This document shows, piece after piece, positions 12,235 to 21,434 of a DNA stretch of 64,000 bases (position 1 is its first letter; every line of letters starts with the position of its first letter). The DNA is taken from positions 140,022,774 through 140,086,773 of the forward strand of contig CM030367.1 of assembly GCA_017893485.1 (NCBI GenBank), given 5' to 3'. The stretch comes from Hemerocallis citrina (Eukaryota; Streptophyta; Magnoliopsida; Asparagales; Asphodelaceae). Both the position numbers and the translations under genes were made by a program. The notes under the pieces are model-generated. The model was given only the letters and a program-made list of their open reading frames with translations, searched no databases and was not told where the DNA came from.

Positions 12235-12480
12235 CCCCTGACTTGAGACATAGTCGATGCTGGGAACTCACCCCTGAACTGAGAAATAGACTGATGGGAT
12301 CTCACCCCTGACTTGAGACAAAGTCGATGCTGGGATCTCACCCCTGACTTGAGACATAGTCGATGCTGGGATCTCACATCTGAACTGAGAAATAGACTGA
12401 TGGGATCTCACCCCCGACTTGAGACATAGTCGATGCTGGGATCTCACCCCTGACTTGAGAATTGTCGATATTGGGTTCTC
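12235..12480. repeat. short tandem repeats, 'gggatctcacccctgacttgag' type
   Basis: About six imperfect copies of a unit near 38-40 bp: 'gatgctgggatctcaccc', then 'ctgacttgagac' or 'ctgaactgagaa', then 'atagtcgatgc' or 'atagactgat'. Two unit variants alternate. The array lies near the 3' end of the short-LTR copia element and generates a repetitive minus-strand frame (MSQVRG.../SQHRLCLKSG) that I do not regard as a gene. Confidence 0.75.
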
Positions 12481-12724
12481 ATCTCTGAACTGAGAACTGG
12501 ATGCTGATAATACCCCCTCTCAAACTCACGATCGATCAACCAGAGTGAGTTGACGATCTGAATGTAGAAGCACAATAATCTGGAAGTTTTTTTTTCTTTT
12601 AACAATCAAATTCAGATATGAGACGAAGAAGATCTTTGAAGGCGTCCAGATCTGAGACAAAGAAGAAGAAGAAAATGAAGGAGGGTTTTAAGAAAGTGAA
12701 GAAGGGAGTTCCCATGACAGTCTT

Positions 12725-13132
12725 TCAAAAGGTGGAGTTTGCTTCTGTTTCATATAGTGAATGGCTACCATGGCAGCATGGATTAGAAGAGCTAAAAGTA
12801 ATCCCAGGAAGGTTCTCTGATTCATAGATTTCAGATTTTCGGGACCATGAGGAATTGGATAAGCTTCGCCCTGTTCTAACACAATTCTCATCAAAACTAA
12901 TAGGCTCAATAGGATCTCGAGAAGTAGCATCAGCTGAGTATCCTTGAACATCCACGAAACCAGATTTACCCATGATATCATTGACGAATTGTGACTGAAA
13001 TTCAACATCTTCTTTAGCATCACTTGAATCTCCTTGAACACCCATGAAGTCAGATCTGCTCATAAAATCATCAAGAAATTGTGAATCAGTCCAAGGCCTG
13101 CCCTCTTCAAAGATTGTGAGATGGGTTTCCAT
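12725..13132 (-). CDS. unrecognised 135-aa frame inside short-LTR copia element
   Basis: The minus-strand frame starts METHLTIFEEG and ends ETEANSTF. It contains an internal duplication: DDFMSRSDFMGVQGDSSDA and NDIMGKSGFVDVQGYSADA are two versions of one ~30-residue acidic unit. It shows no Gag zinc knuckle, protease or other copia motif. Upstream sequence on the same strand (13425-13140) is proline/serine-rich. It may be a captured host fragment or a highly diverged Gag. Translation is unproven. Confidence 0.35.
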   Translation of the reverse strand: METHLTIFEEGRPWTDSQFLDDFMSRSDFMGVQGDSSDAKEDVEFQSQFVNDIMGKSGFVDVQGYSADATSRDPIEPISFDENCVRTGRSLSNSSWSRKSEIYESENLPGITFSSSNPCCHGSHSLYETEANSTF

Positions 13133-13471
13133 GGAGACAGGGGCTCGGGTGAGAGGGTGGAGAGGTTGGCGCCGGAGACTAGGAGGTCGACGGGGTTGAG
13201 GTGGTGCCGGGAGATGGCCGGAGAAGGGGGTGGAGAAGATGAACAGTAATGGGTTGGGGTGTTTTGGCAGAAAACGAACGGGAGAGAGAGAACAGGAGGA
13301 GAGAAAGTGGCTAGGGTTTCGGATTTTGTTGGTTGAGGGAGAAGGATATTAGGGTTTTGGTATTTGATCAGGAGCGGAAGAGAGATGTCGAGAGGTGGAG
13401 TGATTCCGATGAAGATGAGAACCACTCCACCTCGATGACGATAAAATAAGTATAGGCCTTATAAGACGATA

Positions 13472-13484
13472 GGCTCTGATACCA
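13472..13484 (-). promoter_or_regulatory. tRNA-Met primer-binding site
   Basis: The minus strand reads TGGTATCAGAGCC immediately after the LTR end CTAACA. This is the exact complement of the plant initiator tRNA-Met 3' end used by copia elements. It fixes the orientation of the 11950-13627 element. Confidence 0.92.
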
Positions 13485-13632
13485 TGTTAGAATTAGGAAT
13501 AGGAAAATATTCTTTATTATTGATTGAATAAACTGAGTACAATATGTCTCCTATATATAGAAGAGAAGAGAATACTAAACCAATATACATTATTCAATGT
13601 GGGACTAAACTAATCTATCATCTAATAGCATT

Positions 13633-13860
13633 TATAAAATGCTATAGTAGACCTACGATAGTAACTCTATAGCGTTTTAACAAAATGCTATAGAATGTAT
13701 AGTGTTTCGGCAAACGCTAGAGATTCTATAGTGTTTCGTCAAACGCTATAGATTCTATAGCGTTTTAACAAAACACTATAGAATCTTTAGCGTTTGGCGA
13801 ACGCTATAGAATGTATAGCGTTTCAGCAAACGCTATAGATTCGGCAAACGCTATTGAACT
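13633..13860. repeat. left subterminal array of TATAGCGTTT units
   Basis: At least ten copies of a ~10-12-bp unit (ctatagcgttt and its reverse complement) alternate with 'gattctatag', making many overlapping short palindromes. A mirror set occurs at 16605-16760. This is the kind of subterminal array bound by CACTA transposases. Confidence 0.6.
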
Positions 13861-14172
13861 TGGCCATTCCTACCAAATTAGTTAGAATCTGTATAAGAAA
13901 GGGGAAAAAATGAAATTAATCTTCAAACATTTTCTTGTCACTCTACATGTTCCAATAGGTGCTTTCACGAGTATGACTCCTTCATATGAAAAATGGAAAC
14001 ATTAACTAGCACAATCAATTGACTCATTTTCCATGATGTCGACCAGTTCTCTATAAATTCTTTATATATGTGCAGATTGGAAATAGCTAAACTTTTCAAT
14101 TGGGAATTAGAAAACAATCAGTAACTATCTTGTGCATTGCGTGCATAACAAAACGAAGAAATATTAACTTAC

Positions 14173-14314
14173 TTCCCCAACTAAGGCTTTGGCAGCAAGA
14201 ATTCCTAAATAGGTGGTCATGTGAGTGAGATATGCAACTGGGCACAACAGTAATGCTGATTTCAAGTTATCTACCAATCTTTTCTCTGAGAAGGATGCAA
14301 GAGCTATTGAAGTG
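14173..14314 (-). pseudogene. captured exon of a plant acid lipase
   Basis: Minus-strand exon with both splice signals: acceptor TTTCATAG before 14314 and donor GTAAGT after 14173. It encodes 47 residues including IALASFSEKRLVDNLKSALL, CPVAYLTHM and GILAAKALVGE. This matches the segment just after the GHSLGT nucleophile elbow in plant AB-hydrolase acid lipases (LIP1/MPL1-like). The catalytic Ser, Asp and His lie in exons not present. Incoming phase is 2 and outgoing phase 0. Neighbouring fragments derive from other gene families, so this is a transposed piece, not a gene in place. The family call rests on remembered motif similarity. Confidence 0.7.
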
Positions 14315-14934
14315 CTATGAAATTCATAACATTAGCAAAAACACAATTCAATTAACTTGTATAATTTCCAATACACAATTCAATTCATGCATACTATAAA
14401 TTGACTATATAACCACTGAATACATGCTAAGTACAAATTCAGGGATTACCATTCAAAGAAGAACACAGAAAAGTGAGGCAATACCCATTAATCCCTACAA
14501 GATGACAGATAGAAATATCTTACTCGAATTTGCACAACATAACAGGTCGACATAAGGGTTTCAGTGACCCACCATGACTTAAAAGAACAATCCTTTCGCT
14601 GGGGAAGTACACTACATTCCACAAAATTCATACTCATGTATAGTTTCCGGTACATCTAGCATGAGGCACTGATTAATTTAAATTGCTTCAAATATTTGGA
14701 AGCTGTTGAAGAAAATTGAAAAAAAAAATTCGTGTGAGGATACACTGGATGATTATCTGATAGGTGAAAAAATGTACATCTTCTGAACTTTTGTAATAGA
14801 GTCAAAATTGACTCACACTTTATGCTTAAGATTAAGAAAATTGAGTTGGAGTATCTTAATTTTAGAATTATATAATCTTTTATATTTCAACTCAATTAGA
14901 CGATCGTGTTTATAAGGGTATAAGAAGTGAGTAC

Positions 14935-15071
14935 CTTTATATTGTCTGCATAAATGAATTTCCAACCTCTAAGACTTGCCCGAACTGCTAAATCCATATC
15001 TTCAACAGTTGTCCGGTCATTCCAACCTCCTGCATCAATGAGAGCAGATATTCTCCAGACACCAGCAGTTC
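14935..15071 (-). pseudogene. captured exon of a CslA mannan synthase
   Basis: The exon is bounded by acceptor ATTGTAG (before 15071) and donor GTACTC (after 14935). Its 45 complete codons include [33 protein letters not shown] and KFIYADN. This is the GT2 glycosyltransferase segment of cellulose-synthase-like A (glucomannan 4-beta-mannosyltransferase), which contains the conserved acidic ED pair of the TED-type motif. In the Golgi the full enzyme makes mannan backbones; here one exon of about ten is present and the QxxRW motif that should follow is absent. The reading phase entering the exon does not match the WRKY exon upstream. Confidence 0.87.
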
Positions 15072-15915
15072 CTACAATGAATAGATTTCACATTGTTGTT
15101 TAATTTTTCACACACGCACACACAAATATCTCAAAATATTTTTTATTGAGTTCTTCGAAAATTATTAATGTTAAATAGTAGGAGAATAACAAGAATAGAA
15201 GTAGAAGTAGAGGAAATATAAGCATCCTCGCTAGCAGGCATTGTGCTTATCGGACTAGGGAGGTATTGGCAATGATAGTGCTTGTATTATTCTTGTTATG
15301 GTATGGCAATTGTAGTTTTGAGATGATTGAGGTTTAAATCTTCTTTATTAACTTTAAAGCCATAAAGACTGATGTAGAAGCTAGACTAGAAGAGATTGGA
15401 TAAGGATTTGTGTAATTTGAAAAACAACCAAATTGAACTCTAGTTTTGCTTCTCCTATTTATTCTAGTTTTTTTTTAATAAGGGGCTACATCATAGCCTA
15501 GCTTTGAACCTAAGAAATCCCTCTACCCATCACACTCTTTCACCATCTACAACTCAATGTAGTCCTCCTATAGAAGAGTTTAATATACTTTCATGTTCAA
15601 GTAGCATTGCAAAAAAGTGATTAAAACAAGTTCATTACTATACTACATGCAAATGCTCAACTAAAATACGTAGCACACTGTTATTTTCTCATGTATTTCT
15701 AAGAATCAGGCAAATGCAATGAGAATGTGCCACATCAAGTAGTGGAGCACAACATGTAGTGCGGACATAATAATTACAGTAACTTTACTCAATGAAATAC
15801 ATCCACCTTGGCATCGACAAGAATGTATTTATTGTAGATATTTGTTAAAATAAACTCTTACTCCCATCACTTCTTTTTGACAAAATTATGTAATGAATGT
15901 AACAATATATTATAC

Positions 15916-16060
15916 CTTGGGTGTGGGGATCCTTTAATAGGTTTCTGGCCATACTTCCTCCATGAAAAGTCATCCAAGGGTGTCTCTGCCATCTTCATCC
16001 CCACCACTATTGGCACCCTCACTTTCCTCTTCACGTTCAACTTCCTATCTCTCTCCAATC
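15916..16060 (-). pseudogene. captured WRKY group IId exon fragment
   Basis: The minus-strand frame contains [18 protein letters not shown] followed by [20 protein letters not shown], then a GTATAA donor. This is the N-terminal half of a group IId WRKY DNA-binding domain, with the invariant WRKYGQK intact. The cut after PR is the 'R-type' intron position of this subgroup. The zinc-finger exon that should follow is missing, so the fragment cannot make a functional transcription factor. A TGA lies in frame just upstream (near 16061), consistent with truncation. The next gene piece downstream is CslA-derived. Confidence 0.9.
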
Positions 16061-16155
16061 ACAACCGATTGGCCACTTCAAATTATATAAAACAATGAAT
16101 AAAACATATAAAATATAGAATAAACATAGAAACCTTAAACCCTAACTTCACTTAC

Positions 16156-16587
16156 CTGCAAAGATCGAGAGAGGAATTGTACAAATTCGACGAAAATTAA
16201 TTCACAATCCTAACCATAACAATTTGATTGATGAAGGGAGGCGCCGAAGGGGCCGGGTGGCGGCGATGGGGGAAGGAGCGATGACGGGGGAGGGGGAGGG
16301 GGACGGCGGCACCGAAGGTGACGGGTGGTGGTGATGGTGGAAGGAGCGATGACGGTGGAGGGGGACGGGGACGACGACACTGAAGGAGCGTGTGGCGGCG
16401 ATGGGGGATGGAGGAGGAGGAAGAGGAGGAAAATCATTTTTGGTTTTTGGGTGACTGTATTTGGGATGGAAACCTTAATTGGGATCGAAGGATAATTGAA
16501 GAAAAATAAGAGGAGGAGGAGGAGAAAATGAACTGGTTTGAGAATGTTTTGGATTTTAATTAGAATTTTCTTTTTTACCATTACCAC
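16156..16587 (-). other. possible leader exon of the chimeric transcription unit
   Basis: On the minus strand this GC-rich, proline/serine-coding stretch ends at a strong donor, CAG/GTAAGT (16156/16155), about 80 bp upstream of an acceptor-like TTTGAAG at 16076 that leads into the WRKY fragment. The frame 16587-16210 is low complexity (many CCACC/CTCC codons) and not recognised. It could be the untranslated first exon carried over with the WRKY gene. Confidence 0.35.
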
Positions 16588-16604
16588 TTCAGTTTATTTA
16601 CAGA

Positions 16605-16790
16605 TATTATAGCGTTTCTAAAACGTTGTAAAAAAAATAGCATTTTAAAAATGCTGTCGTAGCTAAGAATAAATTTCAAAATTAATCAAAGATAGCATTT
16701 TATTCAGAAATGCTATTATTGATCACTTTCAATAGCATTTACACTTAAACACTATAATAAATCCGCTGTAGAAAGTTGTAGAAAGTCATA
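16605..16790. repeat. right subterminal array of the CACTA-like element
   Basis: Contains 'tatagcgtttctaaaacg', 'aatagcattttaaaaatgct', 'gatagcattttattcagaaatgctatt' and 'aatagcatttacac', which are short palindromic units like those at 13633-13860. It is followed by 'ctgtagaaagttgtagaaag' and the decayed terminus. Confidence 0.5.
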
Positions 16791-19149
16791 TATGTTGTTT
16801 CTACCGAGTCAGAGCAAACGAAGAAACTAGGTTGTTTCTGCCATTCATGCTATGGTACAAGTTATTGAAGTTTGAGGAAGGTTTGTTTCCTACTTTTTCA
16901 CATATTAAAATAGTTTTTAATTATGCATGAGATCCGTCGATGCAAATTTCCTATCCACCTTAGAATTTTTTCCTAAACTGACCCACTTTTTGAAAGTTTT
17001 TTCCAAACTGTCCTACTTTTTTTTTAATTCCCAAACCATCCCACTCGGCCTTTGAAAAACCGAGTTAGTTGAAAGGCCGAGTTTAGTTAAAACTAACTCG
17101 GCTTTTCAAAGACCGAGTGTTAGTCTTGGATTTTTCGAATTCTAACACCCGGTCTTTGAAAAACCGAGTTATTTTTAACTAAACTCGGTCTTTCAAAGAC
17201 CGCATGGTCATTTCGGTAAATACTTTCAAAAGTTGGTCAGTTTGGTAAATACTTTCAAAAAGTGGGTCAGTTTGGTAACAAGTTCGGTTTGTAGAAGGAA
17301 AAAACACCAATTAAGAACTAGAGACCATTTAATTATGTAACAAGTGTTACATAATACTAGCAAACCACAAGCACCAACTTGATTATTTGGAAACTATGTC
17401 TAATATTAAACTATTTTAAACTATTATTGTACAATCAAATTAAACTTTATCGGAACCTAACTAATAGTAATAACACTTTAACACTAGTTAAAACACAATA
17501 TGAATAGAGAAATATGAAATAAATGAAAATAGTGAATATTATAGTTAACTATGAATGTCAATAATAATTATTGGAAAGTACTCAATATTAAACATAGAAA
17601 AGGGAGTTTCTGACCTAGGCCACCATCTTTTTCGGAAAGTACTCTTTTCCTTCCATAGACTTTGCGTCTTAAATTTTATGAACCTAAAAAAATATTGTAA
17701 TTTGTTTAGTGTTTGCACCTTTAACTTTAGTACTGCAACCATTTATAGTATGTTTCTGTAATATCCCGGACGGATATTACCGTGTATAAATTATTATTTT
17801 ATTATTATTTTGTTTTAATTCCAAAATTGAATTATTTTGGTGATTTTCACCCGGTTTATTCATAGACATTATCTGTACCCAGATATCGGTCAGTATACAT
17901 CCGTATTGTATCAAATTGATACTGTGATCTTCCGAACTAATAATAGAATTTATTTTATTATTATTTCCGAGATTAAATTATTTTATACGGATTATGCGAA
18001 GATTTTCGGTATACATACATATATGCGCACATACGCATAGTATGTCGATTAGTACATTGTACAAAGTATATGGTATGTATTTTATGGATAAAAAAATTGT
18101 TCTCCTTGTCATGACAATCCTAATTAGATAGTTAGGATTGTAGGAAAATTAAACATAGGATTAAGAATGTGCATGAGAAAATTAGGAGAAAGAAGCTCCC
18201 TCACATAACACCTCCACCACATAGCACCATAGCACCATACCTCCACCTCACCCCTACCCCCTACCAAGCATGGCCGGCCCCCATTTTGGGGGAGGACCTT
18301 TGTGCAAATGTGTATGTGCACATTTTGCACTCTCCACCCTTCTCTCCACCTATAAATACCCCCTTCCTCCACCTTTGTCTCATTTTAGAAAGATCAAAAA
18401 GAAAGAAAGAAAGAAAGGAAAAGAAAGAGAGAACAAAGACTAACTTGAGAGTTCTCTTTGTAGGTCTTCTTAGGAGTTCTTAGAAGCTAAGGGGAAGGAG
18501 AAGTTTTAAGCTAGCTAGTCCTTCCTACAAGTAGAACAAGGTGGGGGTTCTCCTTTGGTTGTTTGGTTGTTTGTTTGTTTGTTGTTTGATTGTTTGTTTC
18601 TTTAAATGGTTGTTTTGATGTTCTTCTTCTTCTTACCCTCCTTGTTTTACTTTCTTTTTGGTATGGTTATTTTTAGTAATATGGTTGTATGGACTCTTAT
18701 TTTGTATGTTGGTAAATGTTAAGAATAATAACCACAATAAATGAAATGGAAACAAATGGCATAAAGATCAAATCTTTGTAGTGGTAGTTGTTGTTTTGTG
18801 TTTGTTAATTGGACTAAAATGACATAAGGCATATGGACTTTCACATACAACCGATTGGGGTTGTAGGACTTGATATGAACTATACATAAAGCATATGAAC
18901 ATTTTATACAACCATTTTTGGTTGTAGGACTTGTATTAATCTTGGACTAAAAAGATAAGCATATGTTGGTTGAACCAAATGAAGGTTCTTACTTTGTTTT
19001 TATTATTGGTATTTTCTTTTATAATCTTAAGTAAAAAGAACCTAAAATTAGATGTTAGTTTTAATTATGAAAAAGAAACTAATCTAAAATCACTAGTTGT
19101 AGAATGAATAAAAAAATCTCTTTTTATGATCACTAGTAATAAATAAATG

Positions 19150-19365
19150 CCAATAATGAATAGTAGACATTTAAGTAGTAGTAGTATGTTGTTAAAATAA
19201 AGTAGTAGTAGCATGTTGTTAAAATAAAGTAGTAGTAGTATGATAAAATAAAGTAGTAGTAGTAGTAGATAGTTGTAGATGTTTATGTTATATTCATGTT
19301 AAAATAAAGTAGTAGTAGTAGTAGATAGTTGTAGATGTTTATGTTATATTCATGTTAAAATTATC
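19150..19365. repeat. AGT-rich and ~60-bp direct repeats
   Basis: Several 'aagtagtagtagtatg' tracts alternate with 'ttgttaaaataa' and a duplicated 'agatagttgtagatgtttatgttatattcatgttaaaat' unit (19268-19310 and 19322-19362). This leads into the regular 60-bp array. Confidence 0.7.
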
Positions 19366-19369
19366 TATC

Positions 19370-19930
19370 ATGTGTAGGATTCATTCTAAAATTTCCTATC
19401 ATGTTTAAGAATGATAATGCATGCTTAGGATGTTGTAGGATTCATTCTAAAATTACCTACCATGTTTAGAAATGATAATACATGCTTAGAATGTTGTAGG
19501 ACTTGTTCTAAAATTACCTATCATGGTTAGGAATGATATTTATGCTTAGGATGTTGTAGGATTCATTCTAAATTTACCTATCATGTTTAGGAATGATATT
19601 TATACTTAGGATGTTGTAGGATTCATTCTAAAATTTCCTATCATGTTTAGGAATGATATTTATGCTTAGGATGCTGTAGGATTCATTCTAAAATTACCTA
19701 TCATGTTTAGGAATGATATTTATGCTTAGGATGTTGTAGGATTCATTCTAAAATTTCCTATCATGTTTAGGAACGATATTCATGCTTAGAATGTTGTAGG
19801 ATTAATGCTAAAATTATCTATCATGTGTAGGAATGATATACATGTTGTAGGATTAATGCTAAAATTATCTACCATGTTTAGGAGTGATATACATGTTGTA
19901 GGATAAATGCTAAAATTACTTACCATGTTT
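19370..19930. repeat. 60-bp tandem array inside solo LTR
   Basis: The unit 'atgttgtaggattcattctaaaatt...cctatcatgtttaggaatgatatt...gcttagg' repeats with an almost exact 60-bp period, about seven full copies to 19800, followed by shorter decayed copies to 19930. Copies differ at a few bases each. Confidence 0.9.
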
Positions 19931-19974
19931 AGAAGTATATGTATATATACTTAGGAATGTTGTATGTTCATACT

Positions 19975-20420
19975 AGTATTTATCCATGCTTACATGCTTG
20001 TAGGAAAATTATATACCATGCTAGTTTAATCTATCTATGCTTAGATGATTGTAGGAAAGTAGTATACCATGGTAGAATAATTTATCTATGCTTAGATAAT
20101 TGTAGGAAAGTAGTATACCATGCTAGATTAATTTATCTATACTTAGATGCTTGTAGGAAAATTATATACCATGCTAGTTTAATCTATCTATGCTTAGATG
20201 ATTGTAGGAAAGTAGTATACCATGGTAGAATAATTTATCTATGCTTAGATAATTGTAGGAAAGTAGTATACCATGCTAGACTAATTTATCTATACTTAGA
20301 TGATTGTGGAGAAATAGTATACCATGCTAGATTAATCTATCTATACTTAGATAATTGTAGGAAAGTGGTATATCATGCTAGATTAATTTATCTATGCTTA
20401 GATGATTATAGGATTGATGT
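19975..20420. repeat. 51-bp tandem array inside solo LTR
   Basis: About eight copies of a 51-bp unit ('cttagatgattgtaggaaagtagtataccatgctagattaatttatctat'). Because 51 is a multiple of three and the unit lacks stops in one frame, it produces a 162-codon plus-strand frame (19939-20427) repeating 17 residues such as CRKVVYHARLIYLCLDD. I treat that frame as an artefact of the repeat, not a gene. Confidence 0.88.
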
Positions 20421-20773
20421 TAACTAATCTACCATGCTTAGGAATATGGCAAGATTCATGCTTAGGGATTGTTTATGCTAAAGTTAGTAGAGGATCATGC
20501 TTAGTCATTATTCATGCTAAAGATGGTAGACATTTATGCTTAAATAATTGTAGAAACCATGCTTATGGTGTATGCCATGTTGTAGGTTTAATATAGAAAA
20601 GAACCATGTTTAGGTTGTACATACATGGTAAGAATTATCATACTATGGTTAGAATATTGTAGGTCTCTACTTGGAATACATATCATGCTAGTCGTAGCAA
20701 TTCTATGTTTATGTTCTGCCCATACTAGATCGTAATAGTAAATGTTCTACCAAGTTGTCTTCGTGATTAGATC

Positions 20774-21366
20774 TGATATGGCTAAAAATGGGGTTAAATC
20801 GGAACCGTCCAGATTGGGCGCGAATCTCGAAGCTCCGGGGTAAAATGGTAATTTCACATACGAGTGGACCCAAAGCAGTTACTGGATCTCCTTCGCACGA
20901 GACCCAATAGCCCGCGAACGAGTCCACACCGATTGGGCGCGGGTCCCGACCCGAGGCGAGCCCAGACCAGCAAGAGACGAATCAGGGCCACTGATTTGAC
21001 CAAGTCAACGGGCCTGATTTACTCTCACCGGGAATCAAGGGGTTAGTTTCCTAAACAGACTGTGAGGATTTTTCTCCTAGCAGTTACACAGGGAACCAGG
21101 CCTCTAATCACTCCCCTGGCGACTATACATACCTCCCCTCTGCCACTGTGACCAGGTTAATTACTTCTTTACCACCTTAAGCTCTTTCTTTAATCACCAC
21201 TGGTTACTGACAAGAGCGTCGGAGGGTGCATCGCCGGAATCAACCCCGGTGTCTCGCACTTCCTTGCAGGTCTCGGCAGGAGCAAGAAGGCTGGGATCAG
21301 CTGTTCAGGTTTTCTCGAACTCACAAATCTTATCTGTTTACCCCCACACCGAAATCAGCAGTAACA
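20774..21366 (+). repeat. 5' LTR of Tat element
   Basis: The 593-bp LTR begins TGATATGG and ends CAGTAACA. Near 21122 its promoter reads TATACATA, where the 3' LTR has TATAAATA, so the TATA box of the LTR that should drive transcription is mutated. Confidence 0.95.
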
Positions 21367-21368
21367 GA

Positions 21369-21385
21369 TCGGCGCCGTCTGTGGG
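21369..21385 (+). promoter_or_regulatory. primer-binding site of Tat element
   Basis: TCGGCGCCGTCTGTGGG begins three bases after the 5' LTR. GGCGCC-type primer sites after the LTR are usual in Tat/Athila elements; I do not name the tRNA. Confidence 0.7.
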
Positions 21386-21434
21386 AAAAACCACGCGAAC
21401 AGCCTCAGCCCCTTCCTTGTCGCCCTCTGCAACC

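Larger units (their letters stand above)
11950..13627 (-). mobile_element. short-LTR non-autonomous copia element, TSD GCATT
   Basis: Two closely similar LTRs (11950-12090, 141 bp; 13485-13627, 143 bp) begin TGTTAGAATTA and end CATCTAACA or CATCTAATA. TSD GCATT lies at 11945-11949 and 13628-13632. A perfect tRNA-iMet primer site lies just inside the right LTR and a purine tract (TTTGAGAGGGG on the minus strand) just inside the left one, so transcription is on the minus strand. Only 1.39 kb lie between the LTRs, with no protease, integrase or RT. It resembles small non-autonomous copia derivatives (TRIM/LARD-like) and may carry foreign sequence. Confidence 0.88.
11919..16800 (-). mobile_element. 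CACTA-like element carrying gene fragments
   Basis: Left terminus ACTCCAACAAATATGAC (920-936 of 11-kb block) and right terminus, read in reverse, GTAGAAACAACATATATGAC are related decayed inverted ends resembling CACTA termini. Inside each end are arrays of short 'ctatagcgttt'/'aaacgctatag' units in both orientations (13633-13860 and 16605-16760), the subterminal structure known for CACTA (En/Spm) transposons. No transposase is seen, so it is non-autonomous. The middle carries three unrelated host-gene exon fragments, all on the minus strand. A short-LTR copia element (11950-13627) inserted in the left array. Net length without it is about 3.2 kb. The superfamily call is inference because the exact CACTA pentamer is mutated at both ends and no 3-bp TSD was confirmed. 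Confidence 0.55.

Noticed and set aside
15867..16058. A functional WRKY gene
   Set aside because: Zinc-finger exon absent, an in-frame stop upstream, and adjacent exons come from other families.
19370..20420. CRISPR-like array
   Set aside because: Units are contiguous tandem repeats without unique spacers, in plant DNA.
19939..20427. 162-aa plus-strand open frame with 17-residue repeats
   Set aside because: It is produced by the 51-bp non-coding array inside a solo LTR; no start context, family or non-repeat sequence.
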